A stretch of 64,000 nt of DNA from Priestia koreensis. GTDB taxonomy: Bacteria; Bacillota; Bacilli; Bacillales; Bacillaceae_H. The position numbers and the translations under genes were made by a program. The stretch lies in assembly GCF_001274935.1 (NCBI RefSeq), contig NZ_LILC01000023.1, positions 310,001-374,000 of the forward strand, read 5' to 3'. Each line of letters opens with the position of its first letter. Position 1 is the first letter of the stretch. The notes beneath the pieces are model-generated. The model was not told the origin of the DNA. It ran no database searches and saw nothing but the letters and a program-made list of their open reading frames with translations. Of the stretch, positions 63,812 to 64,000 are shown piece after piece.

Positions 63812-64000
63812 TTATCTTTCTTCTGTTAAAACCCCCGTTACCACAAGACGCTTCAAATGCGTTTTCTTTTTACGGTCAAAATCACCGGTACAAGTAATTA
63901 AATTGAGCTTTCTTTGTTGACTAAAACCAAATATCGCAGGAATGGGTGCATCATCATACGGATAGGATTTCTTCTCCTGAACAATAAACGTAAGCTCTTC
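63812..64000 (-). CDS. 3' end of a class F-type sortase gene, cut by the window edge
   Basis: The last 62 codons of a minus-strand frame contain RKLNLITCTGDFDRKKKTHLKRLVVTGVL and end TEER. The T-C-x-G-x-F segment followed by R(L)VV is the sortase active-site region: the Cys attacks the sorting signal and a nearby Arg assists. The spacing and GDFD pattern suit class F/D sortases. The N-terminal membrane anchor lies outside the window. Confidence 0.75.
   Translation of the reverse strand, partial: EELTFIVQEKKSYPYDDAPIPAIFGFSQQRKLNLITCTGDFDRKKKTHLKRLVVTGVLTEER

Overview
The window looks like a chromosomal segment of a Bacillaceae member close to Priestia (Bacillus) megaterium. The strongest evidence is a full-length CYP102A1 (P450 BM3)-type fusion next to a BM3R1-type TetR repressor whose promoter carries the exact 20-bp BM3R1 palindrome. 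The AT-rich base composition, strong AGGAGG ribosome sites, frequent TTG/GTG starts, sigma-A promoters and a PhoP box agree. The protein differs at many positions from the P. megaterium BM3 I know, so a related Priestia species is likely. I see no rRNA, tRNA, IS element, prophage or CRISPR array.

Layout. 0-6.5 kb: DUF554 protein, two large family-2 glycosyltransferases with two small DUF2642-like proteins (possibly a spore-surface operon), and a thermolysin-type protease. 6.8-13.1 kb: TetR plus AI-2E-type permease, DinB-like protein, an M20 amidohydrolase/permease pair with an Lrp regulator, and a YitT protein. 13.1-23.2 kb is the most interesting region. It holds larE-larB-larC (nickel-pincer nucleotide cofactor synthesis, with larC split by an in-frame TGA), a PrpR-like regulator without the sigma-54 contact loop, a DUF1537 acid-sugar kinase, an MFS transporter, a PdxA2-type dehydrogenase and a LarA-like (DUF2088) protein. 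I propose that this is a nickel-dependent C2-epimerase pathway for four-carbon sugar acids, for example D-erythronate to D-threonate to DHAP.

23.3-31.8 kb: Pho-controlled SLH-anchored PhoX phosphatase, APC permease, aldo/keto reductase, FAH-family hydrolase, a two-repeat DUF4309 protein and an acetyltransferase. 31.9-38.6 kb: P450 BM3/BM3R1, a divergent MurE-like ligase, and twin small membrane proteins. 38.6-45.6 kb: kynU-kynA without kynB, a truncated amidase, and the Hen1-Pnkp RNA repair pair. 45.6-56.7 kb: GAF-GGDEF cyclase, endonuclease V, a nucleotidyltransferase, LysR/MFS pair, several decayed genes, and a TetR-controlled CMD-AKR-cupin set with an 18-bp repeat operator array.

56.8-62.6 kb is a type VII secretion LXG toxin locus: YwqH- and YwqI-like partners, an LXG protein with a glycine-rich hydrophobic C-terminus, a polytopic membrane protein and DUF4176, flanked by immunity-type genes (SUKH, SdpI-like). 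A homologous remnant of the membrane protein lies 20 kb away. The right edge has an acetyltransferase and the 3' end of a class F-type sortase gene. Many starts below were moved from the first possible codon to one supported by a ribosome binding site; these are noted.
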